Under the pieces are notes generated by a model, which did not search any database, was not told where the DNA came from, and saw only the letters and a program-made list of their open reading frames with translations. Position numbers and translations under genes: made by a program. From Paenibacillus campinasensis (GTDB taxonomy: Bacteria; Bacillota; Bacilli; Paenibacillales; Paenibacillaceae), in the NCBI RefSeq assembly GCF_002272015.1, contig NZ_NPBY01000057.1, positions 1-64,000 on the forward strand: DNA of 64,000 nucleotides, given 5' to 3'. Below are positions 9,563-19,507 of the stretch, in pieces (position 1 is the first letter of the stretch; every line of letters starts with the position of its first letter).

Positions 9563-11105
9563 AGTGCTAATCGTGGACGATGAGCCGAAACTTCGTGAAG
9601 GACTGAAAAGCATCGTCCCGTGGAATGAGCTTGGCTTTCAGGTTGTGGATACAGCAGCGAACGGATCGGAGGCGCTTGACAAATTCAAGGCGCATGCACC
9701 GGACCTGATGCTGGTGGACATTCGGATGCCGGGCATGGACGGCCTGCAGCTTATTGAGGCGATACGGGAGAAGGACCCTCGTGTGCACATGCTTATATTG
9801 AGCGGGTACGCTGATTTTGACTATGCGAAGAAGGCAATCTCACACCGGGTCGCCGGTTACTTGCTGAAGCCGGTGGATGAGGATGAGCTATCCAGTTACT
9901 TGCTGGAAATCAAGGAGGAGATCCAGAAGGAGCGCAGCTGGGAAGACACGCATAAGGTGGTCGTGGAGGAGAGCCGGGAGGCCTTGATCCAGACACTGCT
10001 TTCCGAGGAGTCTCATAGCGGGACTGAGCTTGCGCAGCATGCTGCGAGGCTGGATCTGATGTGGAATTATTATCAAATTCTGCTCGTGCATGCTGAAGGC
10101 GAGGAAACCGCGAATCAGGACCCGGAACGCACGCTGAAGGAGCTGCTGAATGAATGGGTCGAGCAGCGGGGCCATGGTGCTGTCTTTGCCTATCAGGCGT
10201 ATACCGGAGTCCTGTTGTCTGCCTCGCTTCATACCGAGGCGGCCAGGCAGGAGATGTATGGTCTGCTGGACCGCGCAGCGGCCCAGGCAGGTCTGCATAT
10301 AACGGCAGCGGCGGGGAAAGAGGTGCGCAAGCTGGAAGATGTGGTCCAGTCGTACAAGATGGCCAAGTCGCTCATCCGAAGCCGCTTTTTCTATCCGCCG
10401 GGCGAGCTGCTGTCGTCCTATTCCAAGCCGTTCACGGCCGAAGATGATAGCCAGGAGGGCGGATATGACCCAAGCCAAGCGATGGACCAGCTGTACTTCG
10501 CCGTGGATGTCGGCCATGCCGAAGTGCAGCATAGTCTGATTCCATCCGCCGCATACGCAATGGTTCGTGACGGGTATACGGAGGGAATGATGAAGGGCGC
10601 CTTTATGGAGCTTCTGACAGGCATATTCCATAAGCTGACCCTGCATCATCCGGATCTTCAGTCCCGCACCAAAGAATATACCGACAACATTGCGGCCGTG
10701 TACCGGCAGCGCACGGTGTTTGAACTGTGCCAGCATGCCGTCGATGTGCTGGGCGAACTAACACAGCAGGTCGGCAGAGGCAGTTGTGATCAGGAGATCA
10801 AGCGTATCCTGGATCTAATCGAGCGGAGCTACAGCGAGAATCTCAAGCTGGAGACACTGGCCACCGTCTTCAATTACAACAGCGCTTATCTGGGCAAGGT
10901 GTTTAAAAATACGACCGGAGAATACTTCAACACGTATCTGGACAAGGTGAGAATCAGCAAGGCGAAGGAATATCTGAAGCAGGGGATGAAGGTGTACCAG
11001 GTCGCCGAGAAGGTGGGCTATACGAATGTCGATTATTTTCACAGCAAATTTAAAAAATATGTCGGAACCTCCCCCTCCAGCTATCGCAAAGAACTGAAAC
11101 TGTAG
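9555..11105 (+). CDS. YesN-type response regulator, receiver plus AraC DNA-binding domain
   Basis: A 516-residue response regulator. The receiver (residues 1-120) has the acidic pair DDE, phospho-acceptor Asp55 in LMLVDIRMPGMDG and LLKPVDE. A long middle linker follows, then two AraC helix-turn-helix units (residues ~415-515: LATVFNYNSAYLGKVFKNT and VAEKVGYTNVDYFHSKFKK). It would activate the downstream importer and fucosidase genes when phosphorylated by the kinase whose stop codon it overlaps. GGGGGAGAG just upstream of the ATG provides the ribosome site inside the kinase gene. Confidence 0.92.
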   Translation: MIKVLIVDDEPKLREGLKSIVPWNELGFQVVDTAANGSEALDKFKAHAPDLMLVDIRMPGMDGLQLIEAIREKDPRVHMLILSGYADFDYAKKAISHRVAGYLLKPVDEDELSSYLLEIKEEIQKERSWEDTHKVVVEESREALIQTLLSEESHSGTELAQHAARLDLMWNYYQILLVHAEGEETANQDPERTLKELLNEWVEQRGHGAVFAYQAYTGVLLSASLHTEAARQEMYGLLDRAAAQAGLHITAAAGKEVRKLEDVVQSYKMAKSLIRSRFFYPPGELLSSYSKPFTAEDDSQEGGYDPSQAMDQLYFAVDVGHAEVQHSLIPSAAYAMVRDGYTEGMMKGAFMELLTGIFHKLTLHHPDLQSRTKEYTDNIAAVYRQRTVFELCQHAVDVLGELTQQVGRGSCDQEIKRILDLIERSYSENLKLETLATVFNYNSAYLGKVFKNTTGEYFNTYLDKVRISKAKEYLKQGMKVYQVAEKVGYTNVDYFHSKFKKYVGTSPSSYRKELKL

Positions 11106-11190
11106 TCGCCTGATGCGGCATATAGCCGCTGGGACCGGCATCCCCTCCATGCCGGATGAATCCGTACGAGATGGACATATCTTGAAGCGA

Positions 11191-11219
11191 AGCCCCACGT
11201 GTTGGGGCTATTCTTTTAG
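11191..11219 (+). terminator. terminator between regulator gene and ABC operon
   Basis: AGCCCCA-cgtgt-TGGGGCT stem followed by ATTCTTTTA. It separates the kinase/regulator pair from the importer genes, implying that the latter have their own, inducible promoter in 11220-11350. Confidence 0.7.
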
Positions 11220-11359
11220 GCGACGGACGCGGCGTCTGACGGTCCATTAGCCATCGCGAACAATGTCTAATTTTTATATGATTTTTGGCGAAATCCTTCG
11301 GGTACCGCCTGGCGGCTCCTTGGTTTATCATCGTGGTATACAAGAGAGGAGGGGTTGGT

Positions 11360-12325
11360 TTGAAAGCGGTAACAGAAACATCAGGCAGCACGGAGCCTAC
11401 CGTAAATAAAAAGAAAAAAGGCTTTTGGACCACTTTCAAGGAGCAGAAAATACTGTATGGAATGTCGCTTCCCTTTATCATCGTTGTGTTCATATTCAGC
11501 TATTTGCCGGTGTGGGGCTGGATTATGGCATTCCAGAATTATAGGCCGGGCAGAGGGATATTCGAACAGAAGTGGGTCGGCTTTGATCACTTCGTGACCC
11601 TGTTCACGGATGATAAGTTTTACCTCGTGTTGCGAAACACGCTGGCCATGAGTTTCATGGGGCTGATCGTGGGATTCACCATCCCGATTTTGTTTGCGGT
11701 GCTGCTCAATGAGATTCGTGGAAGCGTTTTTAAAAGAACCGTACAAACGATCTCCTACTTGCCTCACTTTGTATCCTGGGTCGTTGTTGCCGGGATTGTA
11801 ACCAAGATGCTGTCCGTTGATGGAGGCGCTGTCAATCAGCTGTTGATGGCCCTGGGCTTCATCGATCAGCCGATTCAGTTCATGGCACAGGGAAGCTGGT
11901 TCTGGTATATCGTTACCGCCTCCGATCTGTGGAAGGAAATGGGCTGGAATGCGATCATCTATCTGGCCGCGATTGCCGGCATTGATCAGGAGCAGTTCGA
12001 AGCAGCCAAGGTGGACGGAGCAAGCCGCATCCGCCAAATCTGGCACATTACACTGCCGAGCATTGCACCGACCATTGCCATTCTACTCATTATGTCGATC
12101 GGGCACCTCGTCAGCATCGGGTTTGAGAAACAGTTCCTGCTTGGGAACCCGCTCGTTGTGGACTACTCCGAAGTTCTCGATTTGTATGCATTGAATTACG
12201 GACTGAGCATGGGTCGCTTCTCCTTCGGTACGGCGATCGGGATGTTCAACTCGATTGTTAGTATCATTCTGTTGCTCACAGCTAACGGTTTGTTCAAAAA
12301 ATTCATGAAGCAATCGATTATGTAA
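11360..12325 (+). CDS. carbohydrate ABC transporter permease, LplB-like
   Basis: A 321-residue inner-membrane subunit of a CUT1-family sugar importer with about six membrane spans. It carries the EAA loop (EQFEAAKVDGASRIRQIWHITLP), where the ATPase docks. It pairs with the next permease to form the channel. The chosen start is TTG at 11360, 6-7 bases after AGAGGAGGGG, giving the usual LplB length (~320); an upstream ATG at 11285 has no ribosome site. LplB/YtcP systems lack their own ATPase gene, and none is found here either, so a shared MsmX-type ATPase elsewhere is expected. Confidence 0.92.
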   Translation: MKAVTETSGSTEPTVNKKKKGFWTTFKEQKILYGMSLPFIIVVFIFSYLPVWGWIMAFQNYRPGRGIFEQKWVGFDHFVTLFTDDKFYLVLRNTLAMSFMGLIVGFTIPILFAVLLNEIRGSVFKRTVQTISYLPHFVSWVVVAGIVTKMLSVDGGAVNQLLMALGFIDQPIQFMAQGSWFWYIVTASDLWKEMGWNAIIYLAAIAGIDQEQFEAAKVDGASRIRQIWHITLPSIAPTIAILLIMSIGHLVSIGFEKQFLLGNPLVVDYSEVLDLYALNYGLSMGRFSFGTAIGMFNSIVSIILLLTANGLFKKFMKQSIM

Positions 12326-12340
12326 GGAGGAGGGAGCAGC

Positions 12341-13252
12341 ATGGCTCGTACGAAAGCAGCATCCATCAAGCCCTCGTTCTCCGATCGGGTGTTTGATATC
12401 GTGAACTACACGTTCATGACCCTAGTTATGATCGTGACACTATATCCATTCTTGAATGTGCTGGCGATCTCGCTTAACGACTCTGTGGACACGGTTCGCG
12501 GAGGAATCACGATATGGCCAAGGCAATTCACGTTAGAAAACTACATGCAGATATTCCAGTATGAAGGACTGATTACCGGTGCCAAAATATCGGTGCTCCG
12601 GACGCTTGCTGGAACGCTGCTCGGCCTGATCTCAGGCTCGATGCTCGGCTATGTGCTGAGCCGGATAGAGTTTCAGGGCCGCAAGTTTATGTCTACCTTC
12701 TTGGCTCTGACGATGTACTTCTCCGGCGGCATGATTCCAGTGTTCATCCTGATCCGGGACCTGAACATGATGAACTCTTTCCTGGTCTACATCATTCCCG
12801 GAATGGTCAGCGCATTTAACGTCTTTGTCATCCGGTCGTTCATCGACGGCCTGCCCTATTCCTTGCAGGAGTCGGCCAAGCTGGACGGAGCGAACGACTT
12901 CACGATTTACTATCGCATTATCCTTCCGCTCTGCAAGCCGGTGCTTGCCACCATCGCCCTGTTCCTGGCGGTCGGACAGTGGAACTCCTGGTTTGATACG
13001 TATCTGTACAACGGCTCTGCACCGCATCTAACAACCCTTCAATTCGAGCTGATGAAGGTGCTGCAGAGTACACAGGGACAAAACACCGGGATGGGGGCCG
13101 GTCAGAACATGGCCGAAATCGTCAAGCAGGTATCTCCGGAATCGATCAAGATGGCGATCACGATCGTGGTTACCGTTCCGATCCTGCTGGTGTATCCGTT
13201 CCTGCAGCGTTACTTCGTGAAGGGCATGACGCTCGGAGCGGTAAAAAGCTAA
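12341..13252 (+). CDS. carbohydrate ABC transporter permease, YtcP/LplC-like
   Basis: A 303-residue CUT1 permease with six predicted spans and the EAA loop LQESAKLDGANDFTIYYRIILPL. It begins 15 bases after the LplB-like gene behind a perfect TAAGGAGGAGG site, so the two are co-translated. The C-terminus ends in QRYFVKGMTLGAVKS, the normal ending of this family. It completes the membrane pair for the lipoprotein encoded next. Confidence 0.93.
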   Translation: MARTKAASIKPSFSDRVFDIVNYTFMTLVMIVTLYPFLNVLAISLNDSVDTVRGGITIWPRQFTLENYMQIFQYEGLITGAKISVLRTLAGTLLGLISGSMLGYVLSRIEFQGRKFMSTFLALTMYFSGGMIPVFILIRDLNMMNSFLVYIIPGMVSAFNVFVIRSFIDGLPYSLQESAKLDGANDFTIYYRIILPLCKPVLATIALFLAVGQWNSWFDTYLYNGSAPHLTTLQFELMKVLQSTQGQNTGMGAGQNMAEIVKQVSPESIKMAITIVVTVPILLVYPFLQRYFVKGMTLGAVKS

Positions 13253-13272
13253 ACACCGATCCATGGTATCAG

Positions 13273-13298
13273 CAGGCCGTGCGGCCGCGTGCGGCCTG
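13273..13298 (+). other. intercistronic stem-loop ahead of the binding-protein gene
   Basis: CAGGCCG and CGGCCTG form a perfect 7-bp GC stem without a T-run, between the permease stop and the solute-binding-protein start. Such hairpins often stabilise or separate the highly expressed binding-protein message. A second operon here has the same arrangement at 23170. Confidence 0.55.
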
Positions 13299-13342
13299 TT
13301 ATACAATAGAATTTTTTCACTTTAGAATAGGGGGTAAAGCAA

Positions 13343-15037
13343 ATGAATCACAAGAAAAGATTATCGCTGCTCCTTGCCATCATGATGCTGGCTACATTTA
13401 TTCTGTCTGCGTGCAGCGGGGGTAATAACGGCAATTCCGCAAGCGGCGGAGACACTGGCAATGAGGGAGACAGTCTGGAGCCGATCACAATCACATATTT
13501 CAGCGCGGACTCTAACGCGAACTGGGTCAACATGCAGGATGCGGTTGGCAAGAAGCTGACCGAGCTTACAGGCGTTACGATTCAAGCCGAATTCGCGGTG
13601 GATGGCTCGAACCAGAAGCTGCCGCTCATGGTGGCCAGCGGTGAGTACCCGGATCTGGTATTTGCTAAAGGGGATGCCAATCTGTTTGTTGATGCAGGCG
13701 CTTACATTGATCTGACAGACCTTATTGAGGAGCATGCGCCGAACATCAAAAAGGTCTACGGCGACTATATGAGCCGCTTGAAGTGGAGTAATGAGGATGA
13801 AGCGATCTATGTGCTGCCTACCTTGGCGGCGGTAGATAATGAGATGCTCGACGCGGGCGGTACGTTCCAAATTCAACACGAAGTATTGAAGGAGCTCGGC
13901 TATCCGGAGCTGAAGACAGTGAAGGACTACGAGAATGCTCTGAAGGCTTATTATGAGAAGTACCCTACGATTGACGGGCAGCCGACGATTCCGCTGTCGC
14001 TGAACGCGGACGGCTGGAGAATTATGATATCGGTTACAAATCCGGCCTTTATCGCAACCGGCGTATCTGATGATGGTGAATATTATATCGACCTGGAGAC
14101 GGCCGAGGCGCAGCTGCACTACAAGCGTCCGGAAGAGAAGGAGTATTTCCGCTGGCTGAACCATATGAACGCTACCGGGCTGCTGGATAAAGAAACATTC
14201 GTACAGAAAACAGACCAATATGAAGCTAAAATTTCCTCGGGCCGCGTCCTGGGCGTAATCGACCAGGATTGGGGCTTCGGCAATGCAACGAGTGCTCTTC
14301 GTTCCTCCGGCAAAGAGAATCGCACCTATGCAAGATTCCCGATCCAGCTGGATGAAACGACCAAGGATGCTACATTCCAGGATACCGGTTATGTGGCAGG
14401 ATGGGGTGTAGGGATTACAACGTCTGCCAAGGATCCGGTGCGCATCATTAAATTCCTGGATTATCTGGCATCCGAGGAAGGTCAAATTCTGATGAACTGG
14501 GGCATTGAAGGCGAGCATTATGAAGTTGTAGACGGCAAGCGCGTCATTCCGGAAGAGATTCAGGAGCGCAAAACGTATGACAATGCCAACTTCACGAAAG
14601 AGACAGGAATTGGCTTGTACAATGCACTGTATCCGCGCTACGGAGACGGTGTGCTGGATTCGACAGGCAACTACTTCACAACCAACTTCCCTGAGACGAT
14701 CATGAAGAACTATACGCCGTCCGAGAAAGAGACGCTTCAGGCATACGGCGTAGAGATGTGGAAGGATCTGTGGCCGAAGAAGGAAGAATTCCCTGTGAAG
14801 CCATGGGGTGTTGCTTACAACATTCCGGTACCAAGCGATTCCAACATCAACATCACGTATAAAAAAGTGGAGGAAATTACCCGCAAACGTATTCCGGAAA
14901 TCATTCTGGCAGACCCGTCCAAGTTCGACGAGCTGTATGATCAGTTCATTCAGGAACTGAACGCTGCCGGTGCGGAGCAGATGGAACAAGAATATACCGA
15001 GCTCGTACGCGCTCGCGTGGAGCTGTGGAACGACTAA
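13343..15037 (+). CDS. extracellular sugar-binding lipoprotein, LplA/YtcQ-like
   Basis: A 564-residue solute-binding lipoprotein. The signal peptide ends in a lipobox (FILSACSGG), so the mature protein starts at Cys ~24 and is anchored on the outer face of the membrane. A Gly/Ser/Asn linker follows, then a two-lobed binding domain of the long LplA type used for oligosaccharides. It begins with AGGGGG 9 bases before the ATG and follows the two permeases in the same operon. The substrate is not determined by sequence; the adjoining fucosidase suggests a fucosylated oligosaccharide. Confidence 0.92.
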   Translation: MNHKKRLSLLLAIMMLATFILSACSGGNNGNSASGGDTGNEGDSLEPITITYFSADSNANWVNMQDAVGKKLTELTGVTIQAEFAVDGSNQKLPLMVASGEYPDLVFAKGDANLFVDAGAYIDLTDLIEEHAPNIKKVYGDYMSRLKWSNEDEAIYVLPTLAAVDNEMLDAGGTFQIQHEVLKELGYPELKTVKDYENALKAYYEKYPTIDGQPTIPLSLNADGWRIMISVTNPAFIATGVSDDGEYYIDLETAEAQLHYKRPEEKEYFRWLNHMNATGLLDKETFVQKTDQYEAKISSGRVLGVIDQDWGFGNATSALRSSGKENRTYARFPIQLDETTKDATFQDTGYVAGWGVGITTSAKDPVRIIKFLDYLASEEGQILMNWGIEGEHYEVVDGKRVIPEEIQERKTYDNANFTKETGIGLYNALYPRYGDGVLDSTGNYFTTNFPETIMKNYTPSEKETLQAYGVEMWKDLWPKKEEFPVKPWGVAYNIPVPSDSNINITYKKVEEITRKRIPEIILADPSKFDELYDQFIQELNAAGAEQMEQEYTELVRARVELWND

Positions 15038-15094
15038 TACAAGGTGAGGGGCATGCTTATGGCTGCCCCTCTTTGCATAGAAGGAGAGATCGAA

Positions 15095-17464
15095 TTGGCA
15101 GAGGAGCAGGAATGGAAGCTGTGGTATGGCCAGCCGGCTGATAAGTGGGAAGAGGCGCTCCCGCTTGGCAATGGCAGGCTGGGGGCAATGGTGTTCGGCG
15201 GGATAACCTCCGAGCGAATTCAGTGGAATGAAGATACACTGTGGTCCGGTTTTCCCCGCGATACGCATAACTATGATGCGCTCAGGTATCTTGCCCCTGT
15301 GCGGGAACGGATTACGTCGGGACGCTACGAAGAAGCGGAGAAGCTCATTGAAGAGCATATGGTGGGCAGGCGTACGGAGTCCTTTTTGCCGCTTGGGGAT
15401 CTCATTATTGAGCAGGAAGGAATCAGCGGGGCGGTTACAAGCTACAGGCGGGAGCTGGATCTGGATGCCGGGATGGCAGCGGTACGTTGGGTTTCCGAAG
15501 GAAGGCGCTATAGCCGGGAGATGTTTATCAGTGCGGTCGATCAAGTTGCGGTGATCCGGTATGAAGTCGATGCAGCTGCATCGCTTGATCTGACCATCCG
15601 ACAGGAGTCTCTGCTTAAGCATCATATCCGTGAGACGGCAGAGGGGATCCTTAGGCTGTTCGGGCATGCGCCGTCCCATATTGCCGACAATTACAGGGGA
15701 GACCATCCGCAATCCGTGCTGTACGAAGAGGGACGGGGACTGCGGTATGAGATGCAGCTGCTTGCTCAAGTGGAAGGAGGCCGCGAACGTGCTGATAGCG
15801 GTATGATTCGCATTAGCAATGCGTCATCGGTGACACTTCTGGTCGCCGCTGCTACCGATTTCGAAGGGTTTGATCAGATGCCAGGGGCGGAGGGAAGCAT
15901 GCCGTCCAAGTGGTGTGAGCAGGCGCTTCTAGCCGCTGCTCAGCTGGGCTATGAGCAGCTGCGTGATCGACATCTGGCAGATCACCGCGCATTGTTCCGC
16001 CGTGTGGAACTCCGCTTGGGACCGGAGGCTGGCGGGCGGCTGACAGCATGCAAGCCGACCGATGAGCGCTTGAAGGCGTACCGCGAGGGCGGAGCTGATC
16101 CCGCACTGGAGGCGCTGCTGTTCCAGTATGGGCGCTATTTGCTCATGGGCAGCTCGCGACCGGGTACGCAGCCGGCGCATCTGCAGGGCATATGGAACCC
16201 GCATGTGCAGCCGCCATGGAACAGTGATTACACCACGAATATCAATACGGAGATGAATTACTGGCCAGCTGAGGTGGCCAATTTGAGCGAATGCCACGAG
16301 CCGTTGATCCGGATGATCGGGGAGCTGTCTGTTCACGGCAGCCGTACCGCCCATATCCATTACGGCTGCCGGGGCTGGACTGCGCATCACAATGTGGATC
16401 TGTGGCGCATGTCGACCCCGAGTGACGGCAGCGCCAGCTGGGCATTCTGGCCGATGGGCGGCGTATGGCTGTCCCGTCATCTGTGGGAGCATTATCGCTA
16501 TAATCCGGACCTTGAATATTTGCGGCAGACGGCTTATCCGCTCATGAAGGGAGCGGCCCTGTTCTGCCTGGATTGGCTTGTGGAGGATGAGAAGGGGCGC
16601 CTTATGACCAGTCCATCCACCTCCCCCGAGAACCGCTTCCTGACGGAGGAAGGAGTGGCCTGCAGCGTGTCGGCAGGCTCGACGATGGATATGGCGCTCA
16701 TGCGGGAGCTGTTCCATAGCTTCATCGAGGCGTCGGAAATGCTTGACGATGACCGGGAGCTGCGGGAGGAGCTTCGGCAGGCCGCTAAACGGCTGCTGCC
16801 GTATCAGATTGATGCGGAGGGAAGATTGATGGAATGGAGCGAGCCATTTGCAGAAGCAGAGCCGGGACATCGCCATGTGTCCCATCTGTACGGCCTGTAC
16901 CCGGGTGAGGAGATCACCCCGGAGGCGACGCCCGAACTGGCCGCCGCAGCCGAGCGCTCGCTGGCGTCCCGGATCCGCAGCGGCGGCGGGCATACCGGCT
17001 GGAGCTGCGCCTGGCTGATCAATTTGTATGCCCGGTTAGGGCAGCCAGAAGCGGCGTATACCTACGTCCGCACGCTGCTGAGCCGCTCCGTTCATAAGAA
17101 TCTGCTCGGCGACCATCCGCCGTTCCAGATTGATGCCAATTTCGGCGGAGCAGCCGGCGTGGCCGAAATGCTGCTCCAGAGCCATGGTGGTGTCATCCGG
17201 CTGTTGCCGGCTCTCCCGGCAGCCTGGGAAGCGGGCGCAGTCCACGGCTTGAAGGCGCGTGGCGGCTTCGTTGTAGCGATGGCGTGGAGCAAGGGAGCTC
17301 TTGACTCGGCAAGCGTCATCTCCACGCATGGACAGCGCTGCACACTCGTCTATCACAAGCCGCTCGAAGTGGCTGACGACCATGGCTCCATCGTAGCTGA
17401 AGGGGAGAGCTGCACGTTCGAGACACAGCCAGGGAAGGTGTATGTTATACGTTTGCTCAATTAA
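15095..17464 (+). CDS. GH95 alpha-L-fucosidase (1,2-alpha-fucosidase type)
   Basis: A 789-residue GH95 enzyme that would remove terminal alpha-1,2-linked L-fucose, as found on xyloglucan side chains and plant or milk glycans. Family marks include LWYGQPADKWEEALPLGNGR at the N-terminus, RPGTQPAHLQGIWNP, NTEMNYWPAEVANL, SPSTSPENRF (region of the general acid Glu) and PFQIDANFGG (catalytic Asp). There is no signal peptide, so it acts inside the cell on imported oligosaccharide. AAGGAGAG lies 7 bases before the TTG at 15095; an ATG at 15053 behind AAGGTGAGG is a plausible alternative adding 14 residues. It is the last gene of the importer operon. Confidence 0.92.
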   Translation: MAEEQEWKLWYGQPADKWEEALPLGNGRLGAMVFGGITSERIQWNEDTLWSGFPRDTHNYDALRYLAPVRERITSGRYEEAEKLIEEHMVGRRTESFLPLGDLIIEQEGISGAVTSYRRELDLDAGMAAVRWVSEGRRYSREMFISAVDQVAVIRYEVDAAASLDLTIRQESLLKHHIRETAEGILRLFGHAPSHIADNYRGDHPQSVLYEEGRGLRYEMQLLAQVEGGRERADSGMIRISNASSVTLLVAAATDFEGFDQMPGAEGSMPSKWCEQALLAAAQLGYEQLRDRHLADHRALFRRVELRLGPEAGGRLTACKPTDERLKAYREGGADPALEALLFQYGRYLLMGSSRPGTQPAHLQGIWNPHVQPPWNSDYTTNINTEMNYWPAEVANLSECHEPLIRMIGELSVHGSRTAHIHYGCRGWTAHHNVDLWRMSTPSDGSASWAFWPMGGVWLSRHLWEHYRYNPDLEYLRQTAYPLMKGAALFCLDWLVEDEKGRLMTSPSTSPENRFLTEEGVACSVSAGSTMDMALMRELFHSFIEASEMLDDDRELREELRQAAKRLLPYQIDAEGRLMEWSEPFAEAEPGHRHVSHLYGLYPGEEITPEATPELAAAAERSLASRIRSGGGHTGWSCAWLINLYARLGQPEAAYTYVRTLLSRSVHKNLLGDHPPFQIDANFGGAAGVAEMLLQSHGGVIRLLPALPAAWEAGAVHGLKARGGFVVAMAWSKGALDSASVISTHGQRCTLVYHKPLEVADDHGSIVAEGESCTFETQPGKVYVIRLLN

Positions 17465-17570
17465 CAGGGGGCCAGGCGCGCAGGCCAGCAGGCCAGCAGG
17501 CCAGTATGAGAGCATCCGGTGTGATTCGCTGTCCCGCGGGTCTGCTTATCCACTGTCTGGCTGCTTTGGA

Positions 17571-17630
17571 TGATGATCCCGTTTGATCAGGTATCCTCCT
17601 GAACGAAGGGATCATGGTGCTAAGGGGGAG
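17571..17630. repeat. intergenic hairpin repeat, copy 2
   Basis: GATCCCGTTTGATCAGG and CCTGAACGAAGGGATC form an imperfect stem with a short loop, followed by TGCTAAGGGGGAG. The same blocks occur at 2185-2275. No coding sequence lies in 17465-17878 apart from this and the hairpin at 17768. Confidence 0.6.
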
Positions 17631-17767
17631 TTTGGAGAAATCATTAGCTTACCCGGTGACGTTCATATTGATGAGCGTACGTTACACAGTCTCGGCCCGG
17701 AATAAACACGTTCAAGCGCAGCATGAATTATAAGCATGAAGCAAGCTGTGCTTGAAGACGATAACAT

Positions 17768-17804
17768 CAAGGAGCTAAGCGGGAATGAGCCGCTTAGCTC
17801 CTTG
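17768..17804. terminator. strong hairpin between convergent genes
   Basis: CAAGGAGCTAAGCGG pairs perfectly over 15 bases with CCGCTTAGCTCCTTG around a short loop. It lies between the ends of the fucosidase gene and the convergent regulator gene and probably terminates one or both, though T-runs are poor. Confidence 0.6.
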
Positions 17805-17878
17805 GCTTTCTCCGAGTGATATCCGTTACAAGCTACAGATCAAGTCGGCTATTAGCAGATCAAGCCTGCCGTTTGCGA

Positions 17879-19507
17879 TCAGGAATCCTTCTCATGCAGC
17901 TTCCGGAATTCGGTCGGAGATATGCCTTCCTGTTTTTTGAACACGAGGCTGAAATACTTCTCGTTCTTGAAGCCGACCATTTCCGAAATGGCGGCCATTT
18001 TCAGTCCGGGATTCTGCAGCAGGATTTTGGCTTTGGATATACGAATGCGATTGATATATTCCGGAATGTTGATTTGATGGCGCTGCTTGAATTTGCGCGA
18101 TATGTATTCCCGGCTGACATGAAAGCGGTTGGCGATGTCGTAGAGCGACACCTCGTTCTGATAGTTCTGTTCAATAAACTGTGTGATGTCATGGATCAGA
18201 TCCTGTCCTTCATGCTTACGGGATTGCAAGGCGGCTGCCAGCCAGCCGATCGTCGTTTCCCAGTACTGCTGCCATTCGGCATAGGAGAAGAGATGCTTGT
18301 CCGGGCTCGGCTTGGCGCTGGCTGCGCTTTCCTCCTTGTACTCCTGCAGCAGTGTTTCAGACAAAGGGGAGGCAGCCTCATGGATGATCCGCAGCAGAAA
18401 GCGTTCAATATCACGATCATAACGCTCCAGCAGCTCTGGTGTAATGACGCCGTTCTTGCGCATGGCAGCGAGCCATTCCTCTACAGCTTCGGCGATCAGA
18501 TTGGGCTGACCGCTCATGATGGCCAGCTTCCACCGGTCCTCATAGGCGCTGAATTGAAGCCCGTGATCTCCGCCCCTGACGCCGGAGACCTCCTCATGCA
18601 GGAACTGGTTAAGGACCGTCAGATCGCGTGAGCGAAGGCAGGAGAGACCGTGGTTAAACAGCTTGGGCATGTCTTCCGGATACAGCCCTGTCGGGCTGAT
18701 CCCGAAATGCATGTAGCGGGACAATGTCCGGTGGATGCCGCTGTTGATCTCCTTCAGTCGGGTAGGAAACGTTGCGAGCTGATCCCACACCATAATGACG
18801 ATGTTGCGCTGAGAGCTGAAATGACGGAAGGCGACGCCGATCCGGTCCTTCTGCATGAATTCGTTACATATGTTAAGCAGTGCAAACATCAGCAGATCCT
18901 GATGATTGCCAAAACGGTTATACAACGCTTCATCAGAAGGGTCAACCTGCAGCACGGCCAGCCGGATGTCGGATACCTTATCCGGGATGATGCGCTCATC
19001 CTGCAGGCGTCTTGCGGCCTGGGTTTGGGAGAACGGCTCATCGATCAGGCTGGTCAGCAGCTTCTCCGAATAGACAGGCCGATATTCATTGACCTGAACA
19101 TGCTGCTGGTGCATCGCCCGCCGCTCTTCATCCTCCGCCTTCCAGGCGGATATTGCTTTGCCTACAGCCGCATTGATGGCGGTCTCGTCCACCGGCTTCA
19201 GAATATAATCCGTCCCGCTGTACAGTATGGTGTTTCGTACAAATTCAAAATCATCATGACCGCTGATCACAATGAATTTGGTATCCGGATAATGGTTATG
19301 AATCCACTCCATCAGCTCCAGACCGTTCGTGAGCGGCATCAGCATGTCGAGCAGCACGAGGTTCGGACGATGCTGCTGGATAAGCTCAATGGCCTTCAGG
19401 CCGTTATCGGCTTCCTGAATGTCGGTAATTCCGTGTTCCTCCCAATGGACGAGCAGTCGGATCGCTTTCCGGACACGGCTCTCGTCATCTACGATCAACG
19501 CCTTCAT
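17879..19507 (-). CDS. YesN-type response regulator of the second sugar cassette
   Basis: A 542-residue response regulator. The receiver has DDE at 8-10, phospho-acceptor Asp54 in LVLLDMLMPLTNG and ILKPVDE. The C-terminal AraC domain has YDIANRFHVSREYISRKFKQ and AISEMVGFKNEKYFSLVFKKQ. It is translated from an ATG 9 bases after GGAAGGTG; the first in-frame ATG at 19528 lacks a good site. It overlaps the 3' end of the kinase gene by 23 bases. The pair is divergent from the ABC operon starting at 21458 and is its likely regulator. Confidence 0.92.
   Translation of the reverse strand: MKALIVDDESRVRKAIRLLVHWEEHGITDIQEADNGLKAIELIQQHRPNLVLLDMLMPLTNGLELMEWIHNHYPDTKFIVISGHDDFEFVRNTILYSGTDYILKPVDETAINAAVGKAISAWKAEDEERRAMHQQHVQVNEYRPVYSEKLLTSLIDEPFSQTQAARRLQDERIIPDKVSDIRLAVLQVDPSDEALYNRFGNHQDLLMFALLNICNEFMQKDRIGVAFRHFSSQRNIVIMVWDQLATFPTRLKEINSGIHRTLSRYMHFGISPTGLYPEDMPKLFNHGLSCLRSRDLTVLNQFLHEEVSGVRGGDHGLQFSAYEDRWKLAIMSGQPNLIAEAVEEWLAAMRKNGVITPELLERYDRDIERFLLRIIHEAASPLSETLLQEYKEESAASAKPSPDKHLFSYAEWQQYWETTIGWLAAALQSRKHEGQDLIHDITQFIEQNYQNEVSLYDIANRFHVSREYISRKFKQRHQINIPEYINRIRISKAKILLQNPGLKMAAISEMVGFKNEKYFSLVFKKQEGISPTEFRKLHEKDS

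Noticed and set aside
13361..15769. 802-codon open frame on the minus strand
   Set aside because: It lies opposite the binding-protein and fucosidase genes, whose products have clear families and ribosome sites. The antisense translation has no recognisable domain and is rich in Arg, His and Gln, as expected from the complement of GC-rich coding sequence.
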